A stretch of 64,000 bases of DNA from Trichococcus palustris (GTDB lineage Bacteria; Bacillota; Bacilli; Lactobacillales; Aerococcaceae). The stretch lies in assembly GCF_900114465.1 (NCBI RefSeq), contig NZ_FOTD01000009.1, positions 45,772 to 109,771 of the forward strand. Reading direction: 5' to 3'. Below, piece by piece: positions 1-9,280 of the stretch (within the stretch, counting starts at the first letter, position 1; every line of letters starts with the position of its first letter). Made by a program: the position numbers and the translations under genes. The notes beneath the pieces are model-generated. The model was not told where the DNA came from. It saw only the letters and a program-made list of their open reading frames with translations, and made no database searches.

Positions 1-87
1 ACGTTTGATGAATTCATTGTGGAAGCAGGCAAGAAGTCTGCGGAAATGGTCATCGAGTTATTGAAGCATTTAGAAAAAAAGGGGTGA
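1..87 (+). CDS. C-terminal end of an unidentified gene (partial)
   Basis: The window opens inside a reading frame of 28 codons that ends in TGA at 85-87. The visible tail is helical and charged (GKKSAEMVIELLKHLEKKG). It resembles the last helix of LacI-type sensor proteins, but it is too short to assign. The stop lies 6 bases before pncA, so the two are probably co-transcribed. Confidence 0.55.
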   Translation, partial: TFDEFIVEAGKKSAEMVIELLKHLEKKG

Positions 88-93
88 TCCGTC

Positions 94-642
94 ATGAGGG
101 CATTGATTTCCATTGATTATACCAACGACTTTGTTGCAACCGATGGCGCTTTGACAACAGGAGAAGCGGGGCAAGCAATTGAAACGGAACTGGTCGCCGT
201 CACGAAATCGTTCATCGCTCAGGGGGATTTTGTCGTATTTGCAATCGATTGCCATGATGCGGAGGATCGCTACCATCCTGAAAATGCATTTTTCCCGCCG
301 CATAATCTGATTGGGACAGCCGGACGCGCGTTATATGGCAGCCTGTCCGACCTCTATGAAGAGAATAAAGGGAAACGGAATGTCTATTGGATAGACAAAC
401 GCCATTATTCAGCCTTCAGCGGTACCGATCTGGATATCCGGTTGCGTGAACGCGGCATTACCGAAATCCACCTGACCGGCGTCTGCACCGATATCTGCGT
501 GCTGCACACGGCCGTGGATGCGTACAATCTGGGCTATAAGATAGTCATCCATGAGAAGGCTGTCGCCAGTTTCGATCCGGTCGGGCATGCCTGGGCTTTG
601 ACCCATTTCACCGGTTCTTTGGGAGCAAAAGTAACAAAATAA
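94..642 (+). CDS. pncA: Nicotinamidase / isochorismatase-family hydrolase
   Basis: Cytosolic cysteine hydrolase of 182 aa that by family deamidates nicotinamide to nicotinate for NAD salvage. The family triad is visible: D8 in the N-terminal strand (ISIDYTNDF), K102 (DKRHYSAF) and C135 in TGVCTDICV. D52, H54 (IDCHD) and H71 fit the metal-site region. Length is normal for PncA. The start ATG sits 6 bases after the previous stop, with AGGGGTGA overlapping that stop as the ribosome binding site. A hairpin terminator follows. Another isochorismatase-like hydrolase activity is possible, but the triad and length favour nicotinamidase. Confidence 0.85.
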   Translation: MRALISIDYTNDFVATDGALTTGEAGQAIETELVAVTKSFIAQGDFVVFAIDCHDAEDRYHPENAFFPPHNLIGTAGRALYGSLSDLYEENKGKRNVYWIDKRHYSAFSGTDLDIRLRERGITEIHLTGVCTDICVLHTAVDAYNLGYKIVIHEKAVASFDPVGHAWALTHFTGSLGAKVTK

Positions 643-651
643 ACGAAAAAT

Positions 652-698
652 GGCCTTGCAGTTCCTCGCTAAGCGGGATTGCGGGGCCGTTATTTTTT
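652..698 (+). terminator. Rho-independent terminator after pncA
   Basis: An imperfect stem pairs GGCCTTGCAGTTCC (652-665) with GGGATTGCGGGGCC (675-688) and is followed by TTATTTTTT. Confidence 0.7.
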
Positions 699-772
699 AG
701 ACAACCAAGTCAACATTCTCCTGTCCTTCGCATGGCAGCGTATATTATATTTCATTCGACGAGTGCATAATC

Positions 773-801
773 TTGAAAGCCCTTTCCGTAAATTGTAAAA
801 T
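773..801 (+). promoter_or_regulatory. Sigma-A promoter of the HerA-like gene
   Basis: TTGAAA at 773-778 and TAAAAT at 796-801 are separated by exactly 17 bases. The start codon follows 35 bases downstream. Confidence 0.7.
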
Positions 802-835
802 AGGGATGAAGTTATAGTCTAAGGAGGAAATCGTT

Positions 836-2347
836 ATGGCTCAGGGATTGGTTATCGGACGAGGCGAGGAACCGGCAATTCTATATATGGATAAACTGAA
901 TCGACACGGTCTGATTGCCGGAGCAACGGGCACTGGAAAGACTGTAACGTTAAAAGTGATGGCGGAGAAGTTGAGCGAGGCAGGCATCCCGGTATTCATG
1001 GCCGATGTGAAGGGCGATTTGGCGAGCGTAGCGGAAGCGGGCGAGCGATCCGATAAAATCATGGAAAGGGTAAACAAGCTTCAGATCGAAGGCTTTGAAC
1101 TGCGTTCCTTTCCAGTGGAATTGTTGGATATCTTTGGGATGAGCGGCGTGCCGGTGCGGACGACCGTTTCTGACATGGGGCCGATCTTGTTGTCGCGCCT
1201 ATTGGGGCTGAATGAAACGCAGGAGGGCATATTGAATATCGCCTTTAAAGTCGCCGACGAGAAGCAGTTGCTGATAATCGACCTGAAGGATCTGAAGGCG
1301 ATCCTCAACTTCGTGGGCGATAATGCTGCTGAATTGCGCAGAGAATACGGAAACATATCCAAGCAGTCGATCGGTGCCATTCTGCGGGGGCTGTTGGTCA
1401 TCGAAGAGCAGGGCGGGGATACATTTTTTGGCGAACCGATGTTTGACATCAAGGATTTGCTGCGTGTCGACAGTCAAGGGCGGGGAATCGTGAATGTGTT
1501 GATGGCGAGCAAGTTGTTCATGTCGCCGAAGCTCTATTCCACATTCCTGCTATGGTTCCTGTCGGAATTATATGAGCAGTTGCCCGAGGTAGGCGATTTG
1601 GAAAAACCGAAGATTGTCTTCTTTTTTGATGAAGCGCATGTATTGTTCCAAGATATACCGGATGTGTTGGAAGAGAAAATCGAACTGATTGTGCGACTTA
1701 TTCGCTCAAAAGGTGTCGGCATCTTTTTCATCACCCAAAACCCGACCGATTTGCCGAATGTCATTTTGAGCCAATTGGGGAATAAAGTGCAGCATGCTTT
1801 GCGTGCCTTTACGCCAAAGGAGCAAAAAACGGTCAAAGCGGTCGCTGATACTTTCCGCCAACACGAGGGTGAAAACCTGGAAAAAAAATTGACCGAACTG
1901 AAAGTGGGCGAGGCCCTGGTTTCTTTTCTGGATTCGGAAGGGATTCCGGGCTATGTCCAGCAAGTGATGATTTATCCGCCTGAAAGTAAAATGGGCATCT
2001 TGGATCCGCTCGTCAAAGAAGAACGGATCAATCACTCCCTGTTATATATGAAATACGGCGAAATGATCGATAGGGAATCCTCCTACGAACAGCTGCAACG
2101 GCTCGCTGAAATAAAAGCTGTCGAATTGGAAGAGAATGAAGAACTCGCAGCAAGGGAGAAGGAAAAAGAAGAGCAGCTCAAGCAACGGGAAAAAGAGCGG
2201 GCCAGAGAAGAATCCCTCCAGAAAAAAACGAAGCCAACGAATCGGGACACGACGATGGACCGCTTCACAAAGAACTTGATGTCACAGTTTGGCAGGGAAG
2301 TGGGAAGGGTCATCAGCCGCGGCATCTTGGGGATCCTGAAAAAATAA
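836..2347 (+). CDS. HerA-like DUF853 family ATPase
   Basis: P-loop ATPase of 503 aa from the HerA/FtsK superfamily (DUF853, YjgR-like), a family of unknown biochemical role often called putative NTP-binding helicase. Walker A is GATGTGKT at residues 29-36. Walker B is IVFFFDEAH near residue 265, followed by a sensor strand IFFITQNPTD. The last 80 residues are a charged Glu/Lys/Arg coiled coil (about 415-475) and a short tail. Ribosome binding site AAGGAGGA lies 8 bases before ATG. It is a single-gene unit with its own promoter and terminator. No nuclease partner (NurA) is nearby, so an archaeal-type end-resection role is not suggested. Confidence 0.85.
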   Translation: MAQGLVIGRGEEPAILYMDKLNRHGLIAGATGTGKTVTLKVMAEKLSEAGIPVFMADVKGDLASVAEAGERSDKIMERVNKLQIEGFELRSFPVELLDIFGMSGVPVRTTVSDMGPILLSRLLGLNETQEGILNIAFKVADEKQLLIIDLKDLKAILNFVGDNAAELRREYGNISKQSIGAILRGLLVIEEQGGDTFFGEPMFDIKDLLRVDSQGRGIVNVLMASKLFMSPKLYSTFLLWFLSELYEQLPEVGDLEKPKIVFFFDEAHVLFQDIPDVLEEKIELIVRLIRSKGVGIFFITQNPTDLPNVILSQLGNKVQHALRAFTPKEQKTVKAVADTFRQHEGENLEKKLTELKVGEALVSFLDSEGIPGYVQQVMIYPPESKMGILDPLVKEERINHSLLYMKYGEMIDRESSYEQLQRLAEIKAVELEENEELAAREKEKEEQLKQREKERAREESLQKKTKPTNRDTTMDRFTKNLMSQFGREVGRVISRGILGILKK

Positions 2348-2364
2348 CCGATACAATCGTTATG

Positions 2365-2403
2365 AAAAAGCCAGTAGCAGATTATCTGCATACTGGCTTT
2401 TTC
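2365..2403 (+). terminator. Rho-independent terminator after the HerA-like gene
   Basis: AAAAAGCCAGTA (2365-2376) pairs perfectly with TACTGGCTTTTT (2391-2402). Confidence 0.9.
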
Positions 2404-2529
2404 TGTGTTCATCAGGCGAAAACAGGGTAATGGCAGCTTGTTGGACTCGTTTTTGGGGGAGGCTTAGATTTTCCATCTCTTCCGGTTTTCTATATAATGA
2501 AAGCAAACGATTCGAAGGAGCTGCACATT

Positions 2530-3156
2530 TTGGAAAATATCCATTTCAACAAAGAAGATTTTGAAGTCTTTTCGATAAAAGGTTTGGAAGAACGGATGGT
2601 CGGCATCCGGGAACACATCCAACCGAAGTTTCGGCATTTTGCCGGCGAGGCAACTGCTTTGCTTAAGGAGGAGTTGGGAGGCGTAAGCTTGCCCGTCCAT
2701 GTCGCCAAGCATCTGCGCCGGACAAAATACGCGCCCGATAATACGTGGTGCGCCATCGGTGGGGATACGAGGGGCTACAAAAAATACCCTCATTTCCAAA
2801 TAGCAATTTCAGGGGATGGCGTCGCTTTCTATCTGTGTCTGATCGATCAGCCGTTGAAGGAAAAGGAGATGGCGAAACGATTGCTGGCGAACATCCCTCT
2901 GTTGGGGACATTGCCCGATGATTTCGTCGTTTCGGTTGATCACACGGTGGCTGACGTCATGCGGATAGCGGAAACGGATTGGCCCCTTGCCCTGGCTCGG
3001 CTGCGCGACGTCAAGAAGGCGGAGCTGATGATCGGTACGAAAATCCAGCATGACGATCTGCGCCTGAACAGTGAAAAGGGCACAGAAACCCTTATGAAGG
3101 ATACGTTTATGCAGTTGCTGCCCATCTACAAGCTGTGCATTGCCGAGTATGAATGA
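2530..3156 (+). CDS. DUF1054 family protein (YktB-like)
   Basis: Cytosolic protein of 208 aa from the UPF0637/DUF1054 family of Bacillota, structurally known but without assigned function. The family signature is seen in DFEVFSIKGLEERM near the start, then LPVHVAKHLRRT and NTWCAIGGDTRGYKKYPHFQ. I take the TTG at 2530 as start because AAGGAG (2515-2520) precedes it by 9 bases. The upstream in-frame ATG at 2497 lies within a TATAAT-like -10 box (2493-2498) and has no ribosome binding site. Monocistronic, closed by a strong terminator. Confidence 0.8.
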   Translation: MENIHFNKEDFEVFSIKGLEERMVGIREHIQPKFRHFAGEATALLKEELGGVSLPVHVAKHLRRTKYAPDNTWCAIGGDTRGYKKYPHFQIAISGDGVAFYLCLIDQPLKEKEMAKRLLANIPLLGTLPDDFVVSVDHTVADVMRIAETDWPLALARLRDVKKAELMIGTKIQHDDLRLNSEKGTETLMKDTFMQLLPIYKLCIAEYE

Positions 3157-3202
3157 AAAAGGATCCGCATCGACTTTCCTGTCGTTACGGATCCTTTTTT
3201 TT
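3156..3202 (+). terminator. Terminator after DUF1054 gene
   Basis: AAAAAGGATCCG (3156-3167) pairs with CGGATCCTTTTT (3188-3199), followed by a T run. Confidence 0.9.
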
Positions 3203-3215
3203 TAGATTGAACGCA

Positions 3216-3250
3216 CAAAAAAAACCGACAAATTGCTTTGCCGGTTTTTT
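3216..3250 (-). terminator. Terminator of rpsD
   Basis: Read on the minus strand, AAAAAACCGGCAAAG pairs with a TGTCGGTTTTTT arm and ends in a T run. It lies 25 bases past the rpsD stop and faces the DUF1054 terminator. Confidence 0.85.
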
Positions 3251-3274
3251 CAGGAAAGACAATCCCGGAAAGGA

Positions 3275-3886
3275 TTATCCTAATTTGTTGTAGTATTCAA
3301 CGATGAATGATTCGTCAACTTCAGCAGACAATTCTTCGCGAACTGGAAGACGGTTCAATGAACCTTCTAATGTTTCTGCATCGAAAGTGATGAATTCAGG
3401 ACGTCCGAATAAGCCTTCAACTGCAGCTTTAACGATTACTAGGTCTTTAGATTTTTCGCGTACGCCGATTACTTGGCCAACAGCAACTGAGTATGAAGGG
3501 ATATCCACACGTTTGCCATCAACAGTGATGTGTCCGTGAGCTACTAATTGACGAGCTTGACGACGAGTAGAAGCCAAACCTAGACGGTAAACTACGTTAT
3601 CTAAACGTTGTTCTAATAAGATCATGAAGTTAACGCCGTGTTTGCCTTCTCTGATTTTACCAGCTTTTTTGAATAGAGTAGAGAATTGACGTTCGTTCAT
3701 GCCGTACATGTGACGCAATTTTTGTTTTTCTTGTAATTGCATACCATATTCAGATAATTTTTTACGGTTGTTAGGGCCGTGTTGACCTGGGATGTAAGGA
3801 CGACGTTCTAATTCTTTACCTGTTCCTAAAAGTGAAATGCCTAAACGACGAGATTGTTTCCAACTTGGTCCTGTATAACGTGACAT
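3275..3886 (-). CDS. rpsD: 30S ribosomal protein S4
   Basis: Primary 16S rRNA-binding protein of the small subunit (203 aa, typical length). The start [19 protein letters not shown] and the S4 RNA-binding domain ([31 protein letters not shown], residues about 93-123) are diagnostic. No N-terminal zinc-ribbon cysteines are present, so this is the zinc-free form. GGAGGAATTTTAAT precedes ATG. In Bacillota S4 is encoded alone and represses its own mRNA; here the gene is also alone, with a leader of about 175 bases. Confidence 0.97.
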   Translation of the reverse strand: MSRYTGPSWKQSRRLGISLLGTGKELERRPYIPGQHGPNNRKKLSEYGMQLQEKQKLRHMYGMNERQFSTLFKKAGKIREGKHGVNFMILLEQRLDNVVYRLGLASTRRQARQLVAHGHITVDGKRVDIPSYSVAVGQVIGVREKSKDLVIVKAAVEGLFGRPEFITFDAETLEGSLNRLPVREELSAEVDESFIVEYYNKLG

Positions 3887-4063
3887 ATTAAAATTCCTCC
3901 AATAAAATGTTTTTTGGAGTAAAATAAGAATGAAAATTCAGCAATACGTGCAGGTTATCCTTCAATCTTCACCTTATGCAGCCGCAAGGTTACACAATTG
4001 AACCATGTGATGGCGATAAACTGTTGACGTGGGTGCTTCTTTCTCGCTGCATTATTTTACACG
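3887..4063 (-). promoter_or_regulatory. rpsD 5' leader, probable S4 autoregulatory region
   Basis: The transcript from the promoter at 4070-4098 would carry about 175 bases before rpsD, far more than needed for translation. Autogenous control by S4 binding to its leader is known in Bacillus. I did not verify the S4-leader fold base by base, so the assignment rests on position and length. Confidence 0.5.
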
Positions 4064-4069
4064 AAGCTC

Positions 4070-4098
4070 ATTGTACCAAAGAAAGCCAGCTGATGCAA
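4070..4098 (-). promoter_or_regulatory. Sigma-A promoter of rpsD
   Basis: On the minus strand TTGCAT and TACAAT are separated by 17 bases, close to consensus as expected for a ribosomal protein gene. Confidence 0.75.
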
Positions 4099-4248
4099 GA
4101 ATTAGTTGGCATTTCCAATCAGATCAGTGTATCTTGTATCTTGTTATGTGAAAAACTAAATTCTAGTTGGCTGATTCAGGGGAAAAGAAGCAGAACATGC
4201 GAAATGCAAAGCATGCTAAAATTTTTGGTACATGAACAGTTCTTTATA

Positions 4249-4257
4249 TGTTATACT
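4249..4257 (+). promoter_or_regulatory. Extended -10 promoter upstream of ezrA
   Basis: TG-T-TATACT at 4249-4257, with no clear -35 box. About 80 bases remain to the ezrA start. The region between this and the rpsD promoter holds nothing else I recognise. Confidence 0.45.
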
Positions 4258-4334
4258 AAAAAATGATATATTGGGCGTTTTCATTTTTATAAATAAAATA
4301 AACGAAATTATTGGAATAGGTGGAGGATTGTTAC

Positions 4335-6053
4335 ATGGAGTTTATATACTGGTTAGTTGCGATCATAATGATAGTCTTGATTGGATATGGAGTGGTTATG
4401 TACTTAACCAAACAACAAGCAAATCGAATTAAGGAAATTGACGACAAAAAACAAAAAGCTATGGCCATTCCGGTAGCTGATAATTTATTTACTTTAAAAA
4501 ATATGAATTTGACAGGCCAAACAAAAAGTACCTATGAAAGCTGGCAAGCAACTTGGCAGACCATCACCCGGTTTCAGTATCCTGAAATTGAGGCTGCTTT
4601 GGTCAGCGCCGAACAACATATCCAACGGATGAATTTCATTAAAGCGAAACAAGCCATCGTTCATGCGGATCAATTGATCGATGAAACCAAAAACAGTGTC
4701 GAAAAAGTCAATAAGGCTTTGGAGAAATTGTTGGAAAGCGCAAAGGAAAACCGCAAAGAATTGGAAGAAATCCAAGAGCGCTACAATAAAATCCGCAAGC
4801 AATTGTTGGCGCATAGCTTCAATTTTGGGCCTGCCATCGAAACGTTGGAAAAAAATCTCAACTATATGGAATTGGATTTCACGAAGTTCAACTCTTTGAC
4901 AAGCGAAGGCGACCATATGGAAGCGAAAGAAGTCCTCTCCCGCATTGAACAGGACTTGACGGTGATGGAAGAAGTTGTTGAAACAATTCCTCAATTGAAT
5001 GAGCAGATCAAAGCGGAGTACGAAGAACAGATCATTGATTTGAAAGATGGCTATCAACGTCTGTTGAATGAAAAATATGTCTTTGAAACGGTTGATGTCC
5101 CTGCAGAAATCGCTTCCGTTGAACGGATCATCCAAGAAGCGAAAGATTCGATCGGACTTGCCGACGTCAATGAAGCAAGAAAGAAAATGGATAAAGCGTC
5201 AAGGGAAATCGATTCGATATACGGCATCATGGAAAATGAAATGGGAGCCAAAGAGTATGTCGATCGCCATACAGCAAACCTGCAAAGAAAAATGGATCAC
5301 GTCTTGCAAAGCAACCGTTATGTGTTGCTGGAAATTGATCGCGTCGCCCAAAATTACTTTTTGAATAAGAACGAATTGGGCCGTGCACAGGAATTCGAAG
5401 AACAATTGCTGAAAGAGAACGAAGCGCTACGTTACTACGAAAAAATGATGAGGGAACACCAAATCGCTTATTCGGTCGTCAGAGATTACTACGAAAAAAT
5501 TAGCCAGCGTTTGTCTGAAATCGATAAAGAACAGTCTGAGCTGGTCAGTAGCCTGAGCGATTTGCGCAACCGCGAGAAAGAAATAAAAGACAGCATCGAT
5601 GTGTATGAGCTGGATATGCGCAATATGAAACGTACAATCGAAAAATATCATCTGCCCGGTTTGCCCAACGTATACTTGGATCTGTTTTTCTCCGTGACAG
5701 ACCGCATCGAAGAATTGGCTTCTAAATTGAACCGAGTGAAGATTGATATGGAAGAAATCGAAAATATTTCGCAAATGTGTGAAGAGGACATCGAGATGTT
5801 GGATAATCAGACCCAAGCGATTGTCGACAACGCCATGCTGACGGAATACATGATTCAATATGCGAACCGTTACCGCCATTCCCATGTTGAAATTGAGAAT
5901 GCCATCAATAGGGCCCTGGAACTGTTCCATCGTCAATATAAATACGACGAGTCCCTTGCAGCGATAAAAATTCCGTTGAACCGTATTGAGCCAGGTGCAG
6001 CTAAAAAAGTGGAAGATTCCTATTTCGAAGAAAAGAACCGCCGCATTTTCTAA
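4335..6053 (+). CDS. ezrA: Septation ring formation regulator EzrA
   Basis: Membrane-anchored negative regulator of FtsZ ring assembly and scaffold of the divisome in low-GC Gram-positives (572 aa). One N-terminal membrane segment (FIYWLVAIIMIVLIGYGVV, residues about 3-21) leaves a long cytoplasmic part built of spectrin-like coiled-coil repeats, seen as near-continuous Glu/Lys/Leu heptads. The start is ATG 4335, 8 bases after GGAGG. A GTG at 4320 overlaps that ribosome binding site and is rejected. Monocistronic with a strong terminator. In many relatives a NifS/ThiI pair follows ezrA, as here. Confidence 0.93.
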   Translation: MEFIYWLVAIIMIVLIGYGVVMYLTKQQANRIKEIDDKKQKAMAIPVADNLFTLKNMNLTGQTKSTYESWQATWQTITRFQYPEIEAALVSAEQHIQRMNFIKAKQAIVHADQLIDETKNSVEKVNKALEKLLESAKENRKELEEIQERYNKIRKQLLAHSFNFGPAIETLEKNLNYMELDFTKFNSLTSEGDHMEAKEVLSRIEQDLTVMEEVVETIPQLNEQIKAEYEEQIIDLKDGYQRLLNEKYVFETVDVPAEIASVERIIQEAKDSIGLADVNEARKKMDKASREIDSIYGIMENEMGAKEYVDRHTANLQRKMDHVLQSNRYVLLEIDRVAQNYFLNKNELGRAQEFEEQLLKENEALRYYEKMMREHQIAYSVVRDYYEKISQRLSEIDKEQSELVSSLSDLRNREKEIKDSIDVYELDMRNMKRTIEKYHLPGLPNVYLDLFFSVTDRIEELASKLNRVKIDMEEIENISQMCEEDIEMLDNQTQAIVDNAMLTEYMIQYANRYRHSHVEIENAINRALELFHRQYKYDESLAAIKIPLNRIEPGAAKKVEDSYFEEKNRRIF

Positions 6054-6079
6054 TCCACCCACCAAACAATCCATTCCAT

Positions 6080-6124
6080 GAAAGAAAGAGTCTGGGACAT
6101 TCGTGTCCCAGGCTCTTTCTTTTA
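6080..6124 (+). terminator. Terminator after ezrA
   Basis: AAAGAAAGAGTCTGGGACA pairs with TGTCCCAGGCTCTTTCTTT around a 4-base loop. It shares a GGGAC/GTCCC core with the terminators near 15460, 36045 and 37915. Confidence 0.92.
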
Positions 6125-6263
6125 ACCACCTTCGTTCGATATGTGCAGCAAAGAGAAATATGAGAATATGGCGAGACTTACTTTTCATAGTGGCAAGTTT
6201 TCTATATAATGGGTTAGATGTTTGAGAGGCAGTCTGAATGACATAAGGAAGTGTGGCGTAACG

Positions 6264-7400
6264 ATGATTTATTTTGATAACAGTGCAACGACTAAGATGT
6301 ATCCGGAAGCCTTGGATACTTATCTGAAAGTGAACGAAAAGATATTTGGGAATCCATCCAGTCTGCACCAGCTCGGGAATATGGCGGAGGCTTTGCTGAA
6401 ACAATCCCGCAAGCAAATCGCCGATCTGCTGGGCGTAAAGACGGATGAAGTATTCTTTACGAGCGGTGGGACAGAGAGCGATAATTGGGCCATCAAAGGC
6501 ACTGCCATGGAAAAACGTGCTGCGGGTAAGCACATGATTGCTTCTTCGGTGGAACATCCCGCGGTGACAAGGACAATGGAACAATTGGAAATGCTGGGCT
6601 TCGAAATCACCTATCTGCCGGTAAACGATAGAGGCGTTGTTTCAGTCGCTGACCTGGAGCAAGCGCTGCGCAAGGATACGATTTTGGTTTCGATCATGGC
6701 CATCAACAATGAGGTGGGAAGCATCCAGCCGATCAAAGAAATCGGAGCATTGTTGGAAGAGTACCCTTGGGTGCATTTCCATGTGGATGCCGTCCAAGCT
6801 GCGGGGGAGAGCAATCCGATCATCCAGCATCCCAGAATCGATCTGCTGTCTTTATCCGCCCATAAATTTCATGGGCCCAAAGGAGTGGGCATCCTTTATA
6901 AGAAACATGGAAAACGAATCGCTCCGCTGTTGACCGGAGGCGGCCAGGAATCAGGCATGCGCAGCACAACCGAGAATGTCGGCGGCATCGCGGCTATGTC
7001 AAAGGCATTGCGCATGACGTTGGAAGCAAGCGAAGAAAACACCAAACAGGAACGGTTGATCCGCGATAAACTGGCTGCCTTTTTGAGCGCCTATGAAGAT
7101 GTTCACGTGTTCTCCCCTGAGGACGGCGCTTCGCATATCCTCTGTTTTGCGATGAAAGGGGTACGCGGGGAAGTGATGGTCCATGCCTTCGAGAATGAAG
7201 GGATATTCATTTCCACAACGAGCGCCTGCTCCAGCAAAAAAAATGATGTGCCGTATACATTGGGCTCGATGGGCGTCAATCCGGCATGGTCCAGATGCGC
7301 CGTACGGATCAGCCTTGCAGGGGAGAATACGGAAGCGGAAGCGGAAGCCTTTATGGAACATTTCAGGACATTACATAAAAAATTCAAAAAAATACAATAG
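6264..7400 (+). CDS. nifZ: Cysteine desulfurase partnered with ThiI (NifZ-type)
   Basis: PLP-dependent enzyme of 378 aa that takes sulfur from cysteine as a protein persulfide and, in this gene arrangement, passes it to ThiI for 4-thiouridine in tRNA. Visible are the start [10 protein letters not shown], the PLP lysine K201 in [11 protein letters not shown], and the persulfide cysteine C322 in [10 protein letters not shown]. The short active-site loop marks a class II (NifS/NifZ-like) desulfurase. Start ATG 6264 has AAGGAAGTG before it; longer in-frame starts lack a site. It ends 19 bases before thiI, the same order as nifZ-thiI in Bacillus. Confidence 0.9.
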   Translation: MIYFDNSATTKMYPEALDTYLKVNEKIFGNPSSLHQLGNMAEALLKQSRKQIADLLGVKTDEVFFTSGGTESDNWAIKGTAMEKRAAGKHMIASSVEHPAVTRTMEQLEMLGFEITYLPVNDRGVVSVADLEQALRKDTILVSIMAINNEVGSIQPIKEIGALLEEYPWVHFHVDAVQAAGESNPIIQHPRIDLLSLSAHKFHGPKGVGILYKKHGKRIAPLLTGGGQESGMRSTTENVGGIAAMSKALRMTLEASEENTKQERLIRDKLAAFLSAYEDVHVFSPEDGASHILCFAMKGVRGEVMVHAFENEGIFISTTSACSSKKNDVPYTLGSMGVNPAWSRCAVRISLAGENTEAEAEAFMEHFRTLHKKFKKIQ

Positions 7401-7419
7401 GTACAGAAGGGAACAACAA

Positions 7420-8634
7420 ATGGAAACTCGCATACAAATTCGTTTCGGCGAATTATCGACTAAAGGAAAAAATAAAAAGCGGTTTGTGCAACAGTTGGCA
7501 AAAAATATCCGCATGGTGATGACGGGATACCCGCAAATCAAGATCAATGCGGAGCATGATTCAATGTCGCTGGAATTGAACGGCGCGGACGAAACGGTTG
7601 TATTGGAAAAATTAAAACATGTATTCGGCATCCAAAACTTTTCGCCGGTCTATGCGGTATCCCGGGAATTGGATGAAGTCAAGCGTATGCTTGTCGCGTT
7701 GCTGGGCAAAATGGACCTTGAAGGGAAAACGTTCAAGATTGCGACGCGCCGCGCCGACCATGATTATGAATACGACACGAATTTTTTGAATGCGGCATTA
7801 GGCGAAACGGTATTGGCGGCTTTCCCTTCCCTTACCGTGAAAATGAAACATCCGGATATCTTGGTCCGGGTGGACGTAAAAGACAAAGGGATCTTGCTGA
7901 GTACGGAAACGTATCAAGGCGCTGGTGGGTTGCCGGTGGGATCGAGCGGCCGCGGCATGCTGATGCTGTCCGGCGGCATCGATTCTCCGGTTGCCGGATA
8001 TTTGGCGATGAAGCGCGGCGTCAAAGTGGAGGCTGTGCATTTCCATAGCCCGCCATATACGAGCCCGCAGGCATTGCAGAAAGCCAAAGATTTGGCGGCC
8101 AAATTGACGAAGTTTGGTGGGGATATCCAATTTGTGGAGGTGCCGTTCACCGAAATCCAGGAAGAGATCAAGAATCTTGTGCCGGCGGATTATTTGATGA
8201 CGATCACCCGCAGGATGATGCTGCGCATAACGGATGCCATCCGCGAGGAGCGCCAAGGGTTGGCCATCTTCAATGGCGAATCCTTGGCGCAAGTGGCTTC
8301 GCAGACATTGGAAAGCATGATTGCGATAAACGATGTGACGACGACGCCGATCATTCGCCCCGTTGTGACGATGGACAAGCTGGAAATCATCGCGATTGCG
8401 GAGCGTATCGATACCTTCGATCTTTCGGTCCAACCGTTCGAAGACTGTTGCACCATCTTTGCCCCGCCTTCGCCGAAGACGAAGCCGCATTTGGACAAGG
8501 CGAGGAAATTCGAAGCGAAATTGGATGTCGAAGGGTTGATCGAACGGGCGATGGCCGGCTTAGTCGTGACGCACATCACCGGAGCAGAGGACAGTTCCCA
8601 TCAACAGGAATCGTTCTTTGCTGACTTGCTTTAA
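7420..8634 (+). CDS. thiI: tRNA 4-thiouridine synthetase ThiI
   Basis: ATP-dependent sulfurtransferase that thiolates U8 of tRNA (404 aa). An N-terminal ferredoxin-like plus THUMP region (about 1-165) precedes the adenylating PP-loop motif [12 protein letters not shown] (about residue 184). The protein ends after the PP-loop domain and lacks the rhodanese domain found in E. coli ThiI, the usual state in Bacillota. AGAAGGGAA precedes the ATG. Sulfur probably comes from the adjacent desulfurase, so a role in thiamine thiazole synthesis is less likely. Confidence 0.93.
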   Translation: METRIQIRFGELSTKGKNKKRFVQQLAKNIRMVMTGYPQIKINAEHDSMSLELNGADETVVLEKLKHVFGIQNFSPVYAVSRELDEVKRMLVALLGKMDLEGKTFKIATRRADHDYEYDTNFLNAALGETVLAAFPSLTVKMKHPDILVRVDVKDKGILLSTETYQGAGGLPVGSSGRGMLMLSGGIDSPVAGYLAMKRGVKVEAVHFHSPPYTSPQALQKAKDLAAKLTKFGGDIQFVEVPFTEIQEEIKNLVPADYLMTITRRMMLRITDAIREERQGLAIFNGESLAQVASQTLESMIAINDVTTTPIIRPVVTMDKLEIIAIAERIDTFDLSVQPFEDCCTIFAPPSPKTKPHLDKARKFEAKLDVEGLIERAMAGLVVTHITGAEDSSHQQESFFADLL

Positions 8635-8745
8635 TCGTCCGTTCCGTTTTTTTCGGAAATGCTTTCGGTTTGTGGAGCGTTTCCTTATCGTAATTTCCTA
8701 CTTGTCTGTATAATGAAGTTATTATCGTATAAGGGGGAATTTGTA

Positions 8746-9240
8746 ATGCAAGTAACGCTTAAAGGGGAACCAGTTGAATTAGTAGGGGTCCAACCGATTG
8801 TTGGGGAACAAGCTCCGGGATTTTCGTTGTTCAATACTCAGGATGCAAAAGTAACGTTGGATGATCTGAGGGGCAGTGTTGTTTTGATCAGTGTGTTCCC
8901 GGATATCAATACTCGCGTATGCGATGCGCAAACAAGACAGTTCAATAAATCGGCGGCAAATTTGGATGGCGTGATTTTGCTTTCCGTTTCCAAAAATACA
9001 AAAGAAGAATTGCTGGATTGGTGTGCGGCAAACGGCATCGATATGCAGATGCTGCATGACGATCAAGGCGAGTTCGCCCTTGCCTATGGCTTGGCTATCC
9101 CAAAAATGGACAATAAGTTGGCTCGCAGCGTGTTTATCATTGATCAGCATGGCGTATTGGCCTACAAGGAAATCGTGCCGGAAATCTCTACAGCACCCGA
9201 TTTCGATGCTGCACTAGCGGCAGCTAAAAAATTACTTTAA
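8746..9240 (+). CDS. tpx: Thiol peroxidase (atypical 2-Cys peroxiredoxin)
   Basis: Thioredoxin-dependent peroxidase of 164 aa that reduces H2O2 and alkyl hydroperoxides. The peroxidatic cysteine is C59 (PDINTRVCDAQT) and the resolving cysteine C93 (LLDWCAANG), matching the 34-residue spacing in Tpx. RSVFIID is the usual C-terminal strand. Ribosome binding site AAGGGGGAA precedes ATG 8746. A TATAAT at 8709-8714 is a likely -10 box, giving a short leader. No terminator is evident before the valS promoter. Confidence 0.93.
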   Translation: MQVTLKGEPVELVGVQPIVGEQAPGFSLFNTQDAKVTLDDLRGSVVLISVFPDINTRVCDAQTRQFNKSAANLDGVILLSVSKNTKEELLDWCAANGIDMQMLHDDQGEFALAYGLAIPKMDNKLARSVFIIDQHGVLAYKEIVPEISTAPDFDAALAAAKKLL

Positions 9241-9245
9241 TCTCA

Positions 9246-9274
9246 TTGAGATTTTTATGAAAAGATGCTAAACT
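9246..9274 (+). promoter_or_regulatory. Sigma-A promoter of the valS T-box transcript
   Basis: TTGAGA (9246-9251) and TAAACT (9269-9274) are separated by 17 bases and start just past the tpx stop. Confidence 0.7.
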
Positions 9275-9280
9275 GTTTGA

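Noticed and set aside
836..2347. HerA-NurA type defence or resection system
   Set aside because: No NurA-like nuclease or other partner is next to the DUF853 ATPase, which stands alone between two terminators.
3976..4266. Plus-strand frame of 96 codons upstream of ezrA
   Set aside because: It lies opposite the rpsD promoter and leader, with no ribosome site or known motif.
5427..6584. Long minus-strand frame of 385 codons opposite ezrA and the desulfurase
   Set aside because: It mirrors two well-supported plus-strand genes, has no ribosome site or promoter, and its protein is His/Phe/Arg-rich as antisense frames are.
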